Part shown: one piece after another, positions 1 through 6,779 of the stretch
How the letters are laid out: each line of letters opens with the position of its first letter
Numbering within the stretch: the stretch's first letter is position 1
Assembly: GCA_029932795.1 (NCBI GenBank)
Contig: JAOZPL010000018.1
Coordinates: 1 to 13,884, forward strand
Length of the DNA: 13,884 bases
DNA from: Candidatus Zixiibacteriota bacterium
GTDB lineage: Bacteria; Zixibacteria; MSB-5A5; GN15; FEB-12
Direction: 5' to 3'
Made by a program: the position numbers and the translations under genes
Notes under the pieces: generated by a model
What the model saw: only the letters and a program-made list of their open reading frames with translations
What the model was told of the DNA's origin: nothing
Database searches by the model: none

Positions 1-882
1 TGGATCGTAGTAATCGTAACGAACCAGGAATTCAAACCTCGGGCAGGGTTGAACACCAAGGTGAGCAAAATAAGACTGGGCATCGGTGGTTTCCACGCTG
101 TCTATGTTAGCGGCAGTGAGGCTGTCGGTGGAAGCCATCAGGAACTCGCCTCTGAACTTCAAGGTCAGCTTCTCGGTGGCCTGGTAATCGGCTTTGGCGA
201 AACCGCCAAAGCGATTCATCTCGATTGTCTCCTCAGTGAACTTAGTACCACCATACTCCGGGAGAGCAAAACCGAGCCATGCAAAACCGCCGAACTGCAC
301 CTTGGCGTTCTCCACAACGGGATGTACGTCCGCTCTGAGCAGGAAGTCCTTGGCGTCGTTGTTGTCAGCCTTGTTGTTCTTCTGGTCGGCACCGTTAAAT
401 ATACCCACGTTGAAATCGACGTAGTCAGTCTTGGTTGTGGTCTGGATACCTACCTGCCTCCACATGGCGAATTTCTGGGTGGTCAACGGATAGTTGATCA
501 TCTCAAGTTTGGCGGTGGAGTATGGCATGTAGAGAGTGAAATTGGGCAGAAAGCGGCCAACTGTGATTTCAGTCTGGGGGATGTAAAAGAACCGGGCCTT
601 GTAGTCCAGAATGGCGGGGCTGCCGTTCGTTTCAGTCTGGACGAAATACTTCACCTTGTCGGGTACGATATCTCCCCAGAGCAGGAAGCGGGCGCGGTTG
701 AGCGTGAAGGAGTCAAAGCCGGTGCTGTCCTCCACATTATAGGTGTATCCTGCCTGGAGAATACCGCCCATCTTGAGCGTGCCTTTGCCGACCTTGATCC
801 CCGCCATTTCAGCCGAAACCAGGCTTGCCGTCAGCAGGGCGATCAGCATCCCTGCCAGAACTACGCAGGTAAACCTTCTCAT
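1..882 (-). CDS. Outer-membrane porin, phosphate-selective porin O/P-like (C-terminus beyond window)
   Basis: The reading frame is open from ATG at 882..880 to base 1, giving 294 codons without a stop, so the C-terminus is missing. Residues 1-24 form a typical Sec signal peptide (MRR start, hydrophobic core LAGMLIALLTASL, cleavage after VSA). The mature part has alternating polar/aromatic strands, with phrases such as GGILQAGYTY, LNRARFLLWGDI, VKYFVQTETNG and FYIPQTEITVGRFLPNF near the N-terminus. This is the pattern of OprO/OprP-type 16-stranded porins, in which the 'RARF..GDI...' region is characteristic. The start overlaps the fdnH stop as ATGA, and the Shine-Dalgarno (GAGGAGGAGGT) lies inside the last fdnH codons, so translation is probably coupled. 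A porin as last visible gene of a formate dehydrogenase operon may let formate or another anion into the periplasm; that role is inference. Family assignment is by eye; a generic outer-membrane beta-barrel is the alternative. Confidence 0.82.
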   Translation of the reverse strand, partial: MRRFTCVVLAGMLIALLTASLVSAEMAGIKVGKGTLKMGGILQAGYTYNVEDSTGFDSFTLNRARFLLWGDIVPDKVKYFVQTETNGSPAILDYKARFFYIPQTEITVGRFLPNFTLYMPYSTAKLEMINYPLTTQKFAMWRQVGIQTTTKTDYVDFNVGIFNGADQKNNKADNNDAKDFLLRADVHPVVENAKVQFGGFAWLGFALPEYGGTKFTEETIEMNRFGGFAKADYQATEKLTLKFRGEFLMASTDSLTAANIDSVETTDAQSYFAHLGVQPCPRFEFLVRYDYYDP

Positions 883-1703
883 TTGGTTACCTCCTCCTCT
901 TTTGATGCTAATGTATGTTTTCCTTCTCTCATATCAATTACTTTCGTGAGAACCATGCCAACGAGTGCGGCGCTAAGAGTTAGAGAGCCCAGTGGTTTGA
1001 GAAGCTCGCGGTAGAAACCGAGGTCTTCCGAGACCTTGGGATTCTTGGGAAGGTCCGGATAAGATTCTATGGGCTCAGGCAGCACATAGATCTTGTGTGT
1101 TCCGGTTCCCAGCTCCTTTTCTCCATAGATCTGGGGGTGTCTCCCTTTTGCCTCCAGCCGCTTCTTGGCCTGGTGCGCCATCTGGATGATCTTGTCGTAG
1201 TCATCGAAGGTGATAGCGCCGGTTGGGCAGGCTTTGGCGCATGCTGGTTCCAGTCCGTTGGTGACACGATCCACACAGAATGTGCACTTGGTGGATTTCT
1301 CCGTATTGTCGTCAATCTGCGGGATGTGCCACGGGCAGTACTCGTTGCAGGCACCGCAGCCGATACAGAGCTCCTTGTTGACGTAGACAATCCCGAGCTC
1401 CTTGTGATGGGTCATGGCCTTGACCGGTTCGACGGGGCAGGCTTTGACGCAAGCCGGGTCCACACAGTGGAAACAGCGATGGACCCTGAACAACCACCTG
1501 AGCCTACCATCCTTTTCTTCTTCATAGAACTTGACAAGGTTGTAAGTCTTGGGGGAGAGTCCGATCGGGTTCTGGTATCCGCCTTTGGCGGCGAAGAAGG
1601 TGGTTTTCTCAGCAGGTAGCTCGTTCCATTGCTTACAGGCAACCTGGCAGGACCTGCAGGCAATGCACTTATCCATATCAAACAGGATACCTTTTTCTGC
1701 CAT
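879..1703 (-). CDS. fdnH: Formate dehydrogenase beta subunit, four [4Fe-4S] ferredoxin-type, membrane-anchored
   Basis: This 274-residue protein carries electrons from the molybdopterin/selenocysteine alpha subunit towards the membrane. Sixteen cysteines form four cluster-binding groups: C13-C16-C19-C23, C77-C80-C85-C89, C113-C116-C119-C123 and C140-C143-C155-C159. The order and spacing match FdnH/FdoH and related DMSO-reductase-family electron-transfer subunits. Residues about 237-257 (LLKPLGSLTLSAALVGMVLT) form one C-terminal hydrophobic helix preceded by 'LKPLG', as in FdnH, where this helix anchors the subunit. There is no signal peptide, which fits co-export with the Tat-bearing alpha subunit. 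The ATG lies one base after the fdnG stop (TAAAATG), with a near-perfect ribosome site, AAAGGAGGT, inside the fdnG 3' end. Its own last codons encode the ribosome site of the downstream porin. The natural stop is TGA, which shows that TGA still terminates in this genome. Confidence 0.95.
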   Translation of the reverse strand: MAEKGILFDMDKCIACRSCQVACKQWNELPAEKTTFFAAKGGYQNPIGLSPKTYNLVKFYEEEKDGRLRWLFRVHRCFHCVDPACVKACPVEPVKAMTHHKELGIVYVNKELCIGCGACNEYCPWHIPQIDDNTEKSTKCTFCVDRVTNGLEPACAKACPTGAITFDDYDKIIQMAHQAKKRLEAKGRHPQIYGEKELGTGTHKIYVLPEPIESYPDLPKNPKVSEDLGFYRELLKPLGSLTLSAALVGMVLTKVIDMREGKHTLASKEEEVTK

Positions 1704-1704
1704 T

Positions 1705-4680
1705 TTAGCCTACCTCCTTTTTCACGTCGCACAGGAACGCTTTGAATTCGGGAATCATCGTATTGGCATCTCCCACGTGCGGAGTAAGCACGTTGGCGCT
1801 GGCACCCTTGGCCAAGCCCTTGAATCCGTAATGCCAGGGGAGCCCAATCTCCTCGCAGGTCTTGCCGTTCAGCTTAAAGGGCTTGAAACGATCAGTAACA
1901 ACTGCGTAGGCGGTGATCTCGCCCCGGGCGGTGATGATTCGTGCTTTGTCTCCGTTCTTGATGTTCTTGGCTTTGGCCAGGGATTTACTCATTTCCACGA
2001 ACATGTCAGGCATCAACTCCACCAGCCAGGGGTTGTTCCTGGTCATCTGACCTGCCTGCCAGTGTTCGGTGACACGATAAGTCGTGGCCACGATGGGGAA
2101 ACGATCTGCATCCCCGATCTCGTCCATCTCATTAGTCCAGATCACTGTAGCCGGATTGATCTGTACTGGTGAGATCATGTTCTTCATCGGGCTTTCCAGC
2201 GGTTCGTAGTGTTCCGGGAACGGGCCGTCGGCGAGACCAAAACCAAAAAGCCGGGCATGCCCTTCGGGTTTCATGATGAAGGAGTATTTTTCGCCCGGTG
2301 GCCAGCCGCCATCGGGAACGTCACCAACCCATTTGGTCTCAGGACCGGTCCACTTAATCACTGGCTTATGAGGTGCGTAGGGGACACCGTTAAGGTCACA
2401 GGAAGCTCGGTTATAGATGATCCGACGGTTAACCGGCCAGCACCACGCCCAATGGGGGTGCAGGCCGATCTTGTTGGGAGCGTCCGTCGGATCTCGGCGG
2501 GCCGCCATGTTACCTTTCTCAGTATAGCTGGCACAGTAGAGCCAGTTTCCTGAGGAGGTGGTGCCGTCATCCTTGAGCTTGCCGAATGATGGAAGCAGCT
2601 TTCCGGTAGTCAGGTCATAGCCGTTGATCTCTTTGGCTACTCTGTGAACATCCGGTTCCTCACCCTGACCGTAATCCCAGTTCAGGTCAACGATTGGGCC
2701 GGGGAACTGGCCGCCTTCACCGGCATAGAGCTTTTTTAGTTCTTTGTAAAGTCGATCTAGAATCCAGAGGTCGGATTTGGCGTCTCCCGGCGGATGAACA
2801 GCCTGGTAACGCCATTGGCTCCAGCGTCCGCTATTGGTGATGCTGCCTTCCTTCTCCACGGAGCCAGCTGCCGGCAGCATGAAGACTTCCGTCCTAATAC
2901 TCTTGGGATCAGCCTCCGGATCAGTCCAGAAGGCAGCTGTCTCTGTTTCCCAGAGATCCACGGCGACCAGCCAGTCCAGCTTGTGGAGAGCTTTTCTTTC
3001 CTTGCGGGAATTGGGTCCACCCACTGCCGGGTTCTGGCCCATGCAGATCAGGCCTTTGATGGTGCCATCATACATGGTTTCAAACATGGAGATATGGGAG
3101 TAGTTGGCCCCGACCTTGGGGAGATACTCGTAGTGGAAGTCGTTGCTCTTGTTAGCCCTGTCACCCCAGAATGCTTTGAGCAGGCTGACCATATATTTTG
3201 GCGTGTGCTGCCACCAGTTAGCGCTCTTGGGGTCATTCGACTTGGGCGTCCAGGTCTCCAGATACTTGGCCAGGCTTTGGTTCTCTGATCTTGGAGTCTT
3301 GAGGTATCCGGGGAGGATGTGGAACAGGATGGCGTGGTCGGTCGAACCCTGCACATTCGATTCCCCTCTCAGGGCATTGATACCACCGCCGGCTACTCCC
3401 ATGTTACCCAGGAGAAGCTGCAGCATGGCATAGGTTCGAATGTTCTGGGTGCCCACCGTATGCTGGGTAGTGCCCATAGCATACATAATCGTTCCGGATT
3501 TGCCTTTCTGTCCCGTGGCTCCATAGGTCTTGGCGATATTAACTATCTTTTCGACGGGAGTCCCGGTGATGTTTGACACCTTCTCCAGGGTGTAGCGGGA
3601 AAGATGTTTTTTCAAAAGCTGGAAGACGCAGTTGGGATCCTCCAGTGTTTTGTCTATCTTCGGGATCCCCTTCTCATCCAACTGGTACTGCCAGGATTTC
3701 TTGTCGTATCTTTTCTGGCTCTTGTTGTAACCTGAGAACAGGCCATCCTTAAAGCCGAACTGCGGATTAACAAGGAAACCAGCATTGGTGTGATCCACAA
3801 GATAGTCTTTGTGGTAGAGACCATTCTGCAGAATATAGTTTATGATCCCGTTCATGAGAGCAATGTCGGTTCCGGATCTTAGTGGAGCATAAATGTCAGC
3901 ACGGGAGGAGGTACGAGTGAAGCGTGGATCGATACTTATCAGTTTTGCCCCGTTTTCCATTGCTTTGTTCACCCACTTGAACGAGATCGGGTGATTCTCA
4001 GCCGCGTTGGAACCGATTATCATGATGCAGTCAGCATTCTTGATATCGATCCAGTGATTGGTCATGGCACCTCTGCCAAACGTCTCCGCCAAACTGGCGA
4101 CAGTGGCAGAGTGTCATATACGAGCCTGGTGCTCCAAGTATACAATACCCAGAGCGCGGGCCAGCTTACTCCAGAGGTAACATTCTTCGTTGTCCAGAGC
4201 AGCACCGCCCAGGCCAGCCAGGCCCTCGGTACGATTGACGGTCCGGCCTTTTTTGTCTTTACTTACCCAGCTTTCGTCTCTGGTTTTCTTTATTCGCTTG
4301 GCAATTTCCGGCAAGGCCCAATCCCAGGATTTTTCTTCCCAACGGTTGCTGTAGGGAGCGCGGTAGAGGACCTTGGTCATCCTTCGTTCATTGTTGGCCA
4401 CCTGAATCAATCCCTGGCCTTTACTGCAAAGTGACCCCAGGTTGACCGGGTGATCCGGATCGCCTTCAATGTTGATGATCTTGCCGTTGCTCACAGAAAC
4501 GATCTCAGAGCATCCCACGGCACAATAAGGGCAGATCGTAGTGCTTTCTTTGGCATACTTGATCTTCAGCCCAAGTGCCTGAGCCTTGGCAGATTTCAGG
4601 GGTAGTCCAAGATAACCCAGAATGGCACCCCCGGTAGTGGCGCCGGTTATCGATAGGAACCCTCGTCTCGATACTTTCAT
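1705..4680 (-). CDS. fdnG: Formate dehydrogenase catalytic alpha subunit, selenocysteine-containing, Tat-exported
   Basis: This 991-residue enzyme oxidises formate to CO2 at a bis-molybdopterin guanine dinucleotide centre and passes electrons to the FeS subunit. The N-terminus has a twin-arginine motif (SRRGFLS, residues 4-10) and a hydrophobic stretch ending near AKA. The proximal [4Fe-4S] cluster is C50-C53-C57-C85, followed by K87, the usual electron-transfer lysine. Codon 189 is an in-frame TGA at 4114..4116 in the context HQARI-U-HSATVASLAETFGRG. E. coli FdnG, as I recall it, reads QARV-U-HGPTVASLAPTFGRG, so this is selenocysteine rather than a stop. The frame stays open for another 802 residues and ends in a typical molybdopterin-dinucleotide-binding domain (LADGPFPEHYEPLESP, then GDADRFPIVATTYRVTEHW and NVLTPHVGDANTMIPEFKAFL). 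Length is close to E. coli FdnG (about 1015). The start has GGGAGGT 10 nt upstream. Conventional ORF calling breaks this gene in two, and the second half then appears to begin at a TTG that is really Leu197. Expression needs SelA/B/C/D elsewhere in the genome. Confidence 0.96.
4071..4111 (-). promoter_or_regulatory. Bacterial SECIS-like hairpin downstream of the Sec codon
   Basis: Starting two bases after the UGA, CTCTGCCA (4111..4104) is perfectly complementary to TGGCAGAG (4078..4071). Inside this outer stem, CGCCA (4099..4095) pairs with TGGCG (4091..4087) around a 3-nt GUU apical loop about 19-21 nt after the UGA. A bulged U/G lies on the 5' side of the inner stem. Known bSECIS elements have a short apical stem-loop with loop G/U and a bulged U at roughly this distance, where SelB binds. 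The pairings are read directly from sequence; function is inferred from position and family. Confidence 0.75.
4114..4116 (-). other. Selenocysteine (UGA) codon of fdnG
   Basis: The TGA is in frame at residue 189, exactly at the active-site Sec/Cys column of formate dehydrogenase alpha subunits, and is followed by the conserved His. Strong family-type coding continues on both sides in the same frame with no shift. TGA is used as a normal stop by fdnH and fdhE in this window, so context-dependent recoding fits better than genome-wide reassignment. Confidence 0.95.
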
Positions 4681-4706
4681 AATGCCTTTTACCTCCCTGA
4701 GTACAA

Positions 4707-5207
4707 TTACTTCTTCTTTTCCGGCTTCACTTCAATATCTTTTTCATAGATTTCGTTGAGCATGTTCATTGATTGGTGGATTTTATCTATTTCCTCTTGA
4801 GAGATACCGGACTTCTCCTTGTCAGCCATCCGTTGGATGATCTCTCTCATCTCGGCTTCATCTTTAGTTTGATGAGCCAGGACAACTTCCTTTGTGGAAT
4901 GGCACCTTGAGCATTTTTCTCGAAACAAGGTTTGGTGCGGTTCCTTCACCGTCTGAAAGGTGAAGCTTTCTTGCACTTCATCAATAGCTTCATCCGACAG
5001 CCGCACGCCAGCTTTCTGGTGCATCTCCTTGATCATCTTTTGCATGTCCACCCTGATTCGTTCCAACGAATGACAGGCCGAACACTTCTTCTCAAAAGGA
5101 GACGCCTTTTGGGTCTCTTTTGGCGTCTGTGCCATTGTAAACGCCAGGCCAAAGGCAATGACCAGGATCACGACGAGAAAGAAGACGGGTTTCTTGCCGT
5201 ACAACAT
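4707..5207 (-). CDS. Small membrane-anchored diheme c-type cytochrome
   Basis: This 166-residue protein has an N-terminal hydrophobic segment (residues about 7-25, VFFLVVILVIAFGLAF), which acts as a signal anchor or signal peptide. Two CxxCH heme c motifs follow: CSACH at 42-46 and CSRCH at 99-103. The two halves are similar: each begins F-x-x-K-C-S-x-C-H-S, followed by a charged helix with M and a (V/S)G-(V/I)-(R/S)-(L/Q)-(S/E)-(D/E)EAID-like stretch. This suggests an internal duplication of a one-heme domain of about 57 residues. The C-terminus is Lys/Glu-rich. It lies 26 nt upstream of fdnG in the same operon, so a periplasmic electron-acceptor or linker role for formate dehydrogenase is plausible (inference). 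The start is supported by AGGGAGGTGA 6 nt upstream. I do not recognise a named orthologue. Confidence 0.85.
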   Translation of the reverse strand: MLYGKKPVFFLVVILVIAFGLAFTMAQTPKETQKASPFEKKCSACHSLERIRVDMQKMIKEMHQKAGVRLSDEAIDEVQESFTFQTVKEPHQTLFREKCSRCHSTKEVVLAHQTKDEAEMREIIQRMADKEKSGISQEEIDKIHQSMNMLNEIYEKDIEVKPEKKK

Positions 5208-5321
5208 ATGATCTCACCTCCCTGATCTTAAGAGTTAATATCCTTCATTCATTTCTTTCGGGCACCTACCAGCCGAACGGCGGGGCCGGTCGGCTGACAG
5301 CCGATGGGTTGGTCTCTGTTC
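5208..5321 (-). promoter_or_regulatory. fdhE-cytochrome gap with mutually exclusive hairpins
   Basis: This 114-nt gap separates fdhE from the cytochrome gene and ends in a good ribosome site. Three segments can pair in two exclusive ways. CGGCT (5303..5299) pairs with AGCCG (5295..5291) in a small hairpin with a 3-nt loop. AGCCGA (5295..5290) also pairs with TCGGCT (5276..5271), extended by a CGGC/GCCG inner stem after one mismatch, around a 3-nt loop. No U-run follows on the minus strand, so this is not a standard intrinsic terminator. It may be an attenuator-like or mRNA-processing structure that sets different levels for fdhE and the structural genes. No convincing -35/-10 pair was seen here. 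Confidence 0.4.
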
Positions 5322-6164
5322 TCAGACTTCAGCCCTCGCTGGAGGTGTTGAGTACCCATCTTGTTGTGCTAAAACATCCAAAGCAAGCGATTCCAGATTC
5401 TCCCATGCCAGATCCATGCTTTCGTAGTCGCTCAGCTTGCGCTGGTCAATGGTCTTCACATATTTCTTGCATTTGTCGCATACGTAGACTCTGTAGGCTT
5501 CCTTCTCTTCAGTGAAGAAGTACCTCAGAGTCTCCTGCTTGTCGTTATAACAATAAGGACATTTCAAGCGGAGAAAGCTCCATTCGGTTCCGCAGAACTG
5601 ACACCACAGGATTCTTTTCCCGTCATCATGTCTCAAGTAGGCCATGGCTGGTGGACTTCCACAGATCGGGCAGTAGCCCTTTGACCACGTGGCTGGGTCG
5701 AATTTTCCTTTCAGTTTTTCAGCATGAAGCTCAAAAACCGGAGTTCCCAGTCGCAGCCCCAAATGAACGAGATCTTCTACCTTCAAGTTCAGCTTCCGGG
5801 ACAGAGCCTTCAAATAGTCTAAATCAGCGCAAAAGACTTTCTTCACGAGGATCTGCGGGTCAAGTTCATCTCGTTTGAAACCTTGATCCAATTCATTCGC
5901 GACTTCTTTACTACCTTCGAACCGGCGCAGGGTCGAAACATATTCGTCAAAAAGGCGCTCAAGCCATTTCCTGTCGATTCTAAAATCTGCAAAATCTAAT
6001 AGATGCCGGGATAGCGCTAGTCTCTTTTCAATGTCAGCCTGGTCAATTGCTATACTCGTCTGGTTGTATCTCTCTTGTGCCTCCGCCTTCACCTTCTCCA
6101 ATTCCAGGTACAGGTTTTTCAGTGTTTCATTCTTACTCATATCTTCAGCATCAAGACTATACAT
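5322..6164 (-). CDS. fdhE: Formate dehydrogenase accessory protein FdhE
   Basis: This 280-residue protein belongs to the FdhE family, needed for assembly/activation of respiratory formate dehydrogenases and thought to interact with the catalytic subunit in the cytoplasm before Tat export. The C-terminal half has four CxxC pairs: C165-C168 (YCPICGSPPAMAYL), C188-C191 (WCQFCGTEWSFLRLKCP), C202-C205 and C229-C232 (VCDKCKKYVKTID). These are the paired rubredoxin-like metal sites of FdhE. The phrases 'CPICGSxP', 'CxxCGTEW' and 'R.KCPYC' closely follow the family. The N-terminal half is helical and less conserved. Length compares with 309 for E. coli. The chosen ATG overlaps the previous stop as TAATG, indicating coupling, but has no clear Shine-Dalgarno; ATG at codon 9 (MSKNETLK) with a weak GAAGA is an alternative. 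It ends with TGA. Confidence 0.93.
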   Translation of the reverse strand: MYSLDAEDMSKNETLKNLYLELEKVKAEAQERYNQTSIAIDQADIEKRLALSRHLLDFADFRIDRKWLERLFDEYVSTLRRFEGSKEVANELDQGFKRDELDPQILVKKVFCADLDYLKALSRKLNLKVEDLVHLGLRLGTPVFELHAEKLKGKFDPATWSKGYCPICGSPPAMAYLRHDDGKRILWCQFCGTEWSFLRLKCPYCYNDKQETLRYFFTEEKEAYRVYVCDKCKKYVKTIDQRKLSDYESMDLAWENLESLALDVLAQQDGYSTPPARAEV

Positions 6165-6511
6165 TAGTTCCGGAGGGAGTCGTATCCGCGCAACATCAAA
6201 ACTGGCGGGCTATAGACACCGGCAGCCTCTCCAAACACTAAACGGATCATATCGTGAAATAATTCACTTACATTCGAAAATAAAAAGCTTTCTAGTTTCT
6301 TGGCGAAGCTCAACAACGAGTGATGATTCAGATTCGGATCAAGGCGGGACAAAAGAGGTGTGTCTTTGGTTACAGCTTCCGCGAGGGTGACAACCTTCTG
6401 CACCACCTGCAGTGTAGGCACCAGTTTGTGTGCAGGGATGTCACGCGCTATCTCCTCATACTCCCGGATGAATCGTTCAGCAGTAGATATATCTTGCAGT
6501 TGCCAGTTCAT
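6164..6511 (-). CDS. Hypothetical 115-aa protein, first gene of the fdh operon
   Basis: I do not recognise this protein. It is predicted soluble and mostly helical, with no signal peptide, cysteines or obvious motif. It has an N-terminal charged helix (TAERFIREYEEIARDI), then TLQVVQKVVTLAEAVTKDTPLL, then a more hydrophobic end (SFAKKLESFLFSNVSELFHDMIRLVFGE). Its TAA overlaps the fdhE ATG (TAATG) and it is the first gene after the putative operon promoter, so it is probably co-expressed with fdhE. A role in formate dehydrogenase maturation or regulation is a reasonable guess from position only. The start ATG lacks a good ribosome site; an in-frame TAG lies 10 codons upstream, so the start cannot move far. 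The reading frame and coupling argue that it is real. Confidence 0.7.
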   Translation of the reverse strand: MNWQLQDISTAERFIREYEEIARDIPAHKLVPTLQVVQKVVTLAEAVTKDTPLLSRLDPNLNHHSLLSFAKKLESFLFSNVSELFHDMIRLVFGEAAGVYSPPVLMLRGYDSLRN

Positions 6512-6546
6512 CTTGAGTTCATTAATGCCGGTGCGTTGTTCCTATT

Positions 6547-6568
6547 TACTAGAAATTATCATCTAGTA
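6547..6568. promoter_or_regulatory. Palindrome over the -10/start region of the fdh promoter
   Basis: TACTAGA (6547-6553) and TCTAGTA (6562-6568) form a perfect 7-bp inverted repeat with an 8-bp AT-rich spacer. It overlaps the candidate -10 and transcription start, the usual position for a repressor operator. As RNA it could also form a weak 5' leader hairpin. No regulator gene is in the window. Confidence 0.4.
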
Positions 6569-6593
6569 TGTTCTCCCGTGTTTTCATTGTCAA
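6565..6593 (-). promoter_or_regulatory. Putative sigma70-type promoter of the fdh operon
   Basis: A perfect -35 TTGACA (6593..6588) and a -10 CATACT (6570..6565, 4 of 6 consensus) are separated by exactly 17 nt. Transcription would start near 6558, about 47 nt before the first operon ATG at 6511. The surroundings are AT-rich compared with the coding DNA. Confidence 0.6.
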
Positions 6594-6627
6594 CTGTAAT
6601 TTTTAACAAAATGCAGTTATATAAAGT

Positions 6628-6720
6628 AAACAGTACTTGATAGTAAGCTTTTGTCTGAAAACGCAACTGTGTGACAAGTCGTCAGACGTGTGGGGAAACA
6701 GTACTTAATGGTAGGTTTTC
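6628..6720. repeat. Imperfect 25-bp direct repeat upstream of the fdh promoter
   Basis: Copies at 6628-6652 and 6696-6720 match at 20 of 25 positions, and all five differences are transitions. The shared core is AAACAGTACTT (AAGTACTGTTT on the minus strand). The copies are 68 bp apart and lie about 35-127 bp upstream of the -35 at 6593..6588. Between them, GTCTGA (6653-6658) and TCAGAC (6682-6687) are complementary. The arrangement suits an activator-binding region, but no regulator is known. Confidence 0.45.
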
Positions 6721-6779
6721 CCGTGACGATTCCGCCACTTGTGAATATGATGGAATAGTGGACCGGATCGGTGTAATAT

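Larger units (their letters stand above)
6512..6779. other. 268-bp intergenic region between glycosyltransferase and fdh operon
   Basis: It holds the fdh promoter, its palindrome and the direct repeats described separately. It is clearly more AT-rich than the genes. No tRNA, small ORF with a ribosome site or clear intrinsic terminator for the glycosyltransferase gene was found. Confidence 0.6.

Noticed and set aside
49..1014. Plus-strand open frame of 321 codons
   Set aside because: It lies antisense to the porin and the end of fdnH; the translation has no recognisable domain, while the minus-strand frame gives a clear signal peptide and porin sequence.
1705..4092. Separate 795-aa oxidoreductase gene, with fdnG broken by a nonsense mutation
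   Set aside because: The apparent start is a TTG coding for Leu197 with no ribosome site, and the interrupting TGA is exactly the selenocysteine position with a downstream hairpin. The gene is intact, not a pseudogene.
6729..6761. Crossing complementary pairs ATTCC/GGAAT and CCACT/AGTGG, resembling an H-type pseudoknot after the glycosyltransferase
   Set aside because: Each pairing is only 5 bp in an AT-rich gap with no ribosome site or U-run; likely chance without comparative support.
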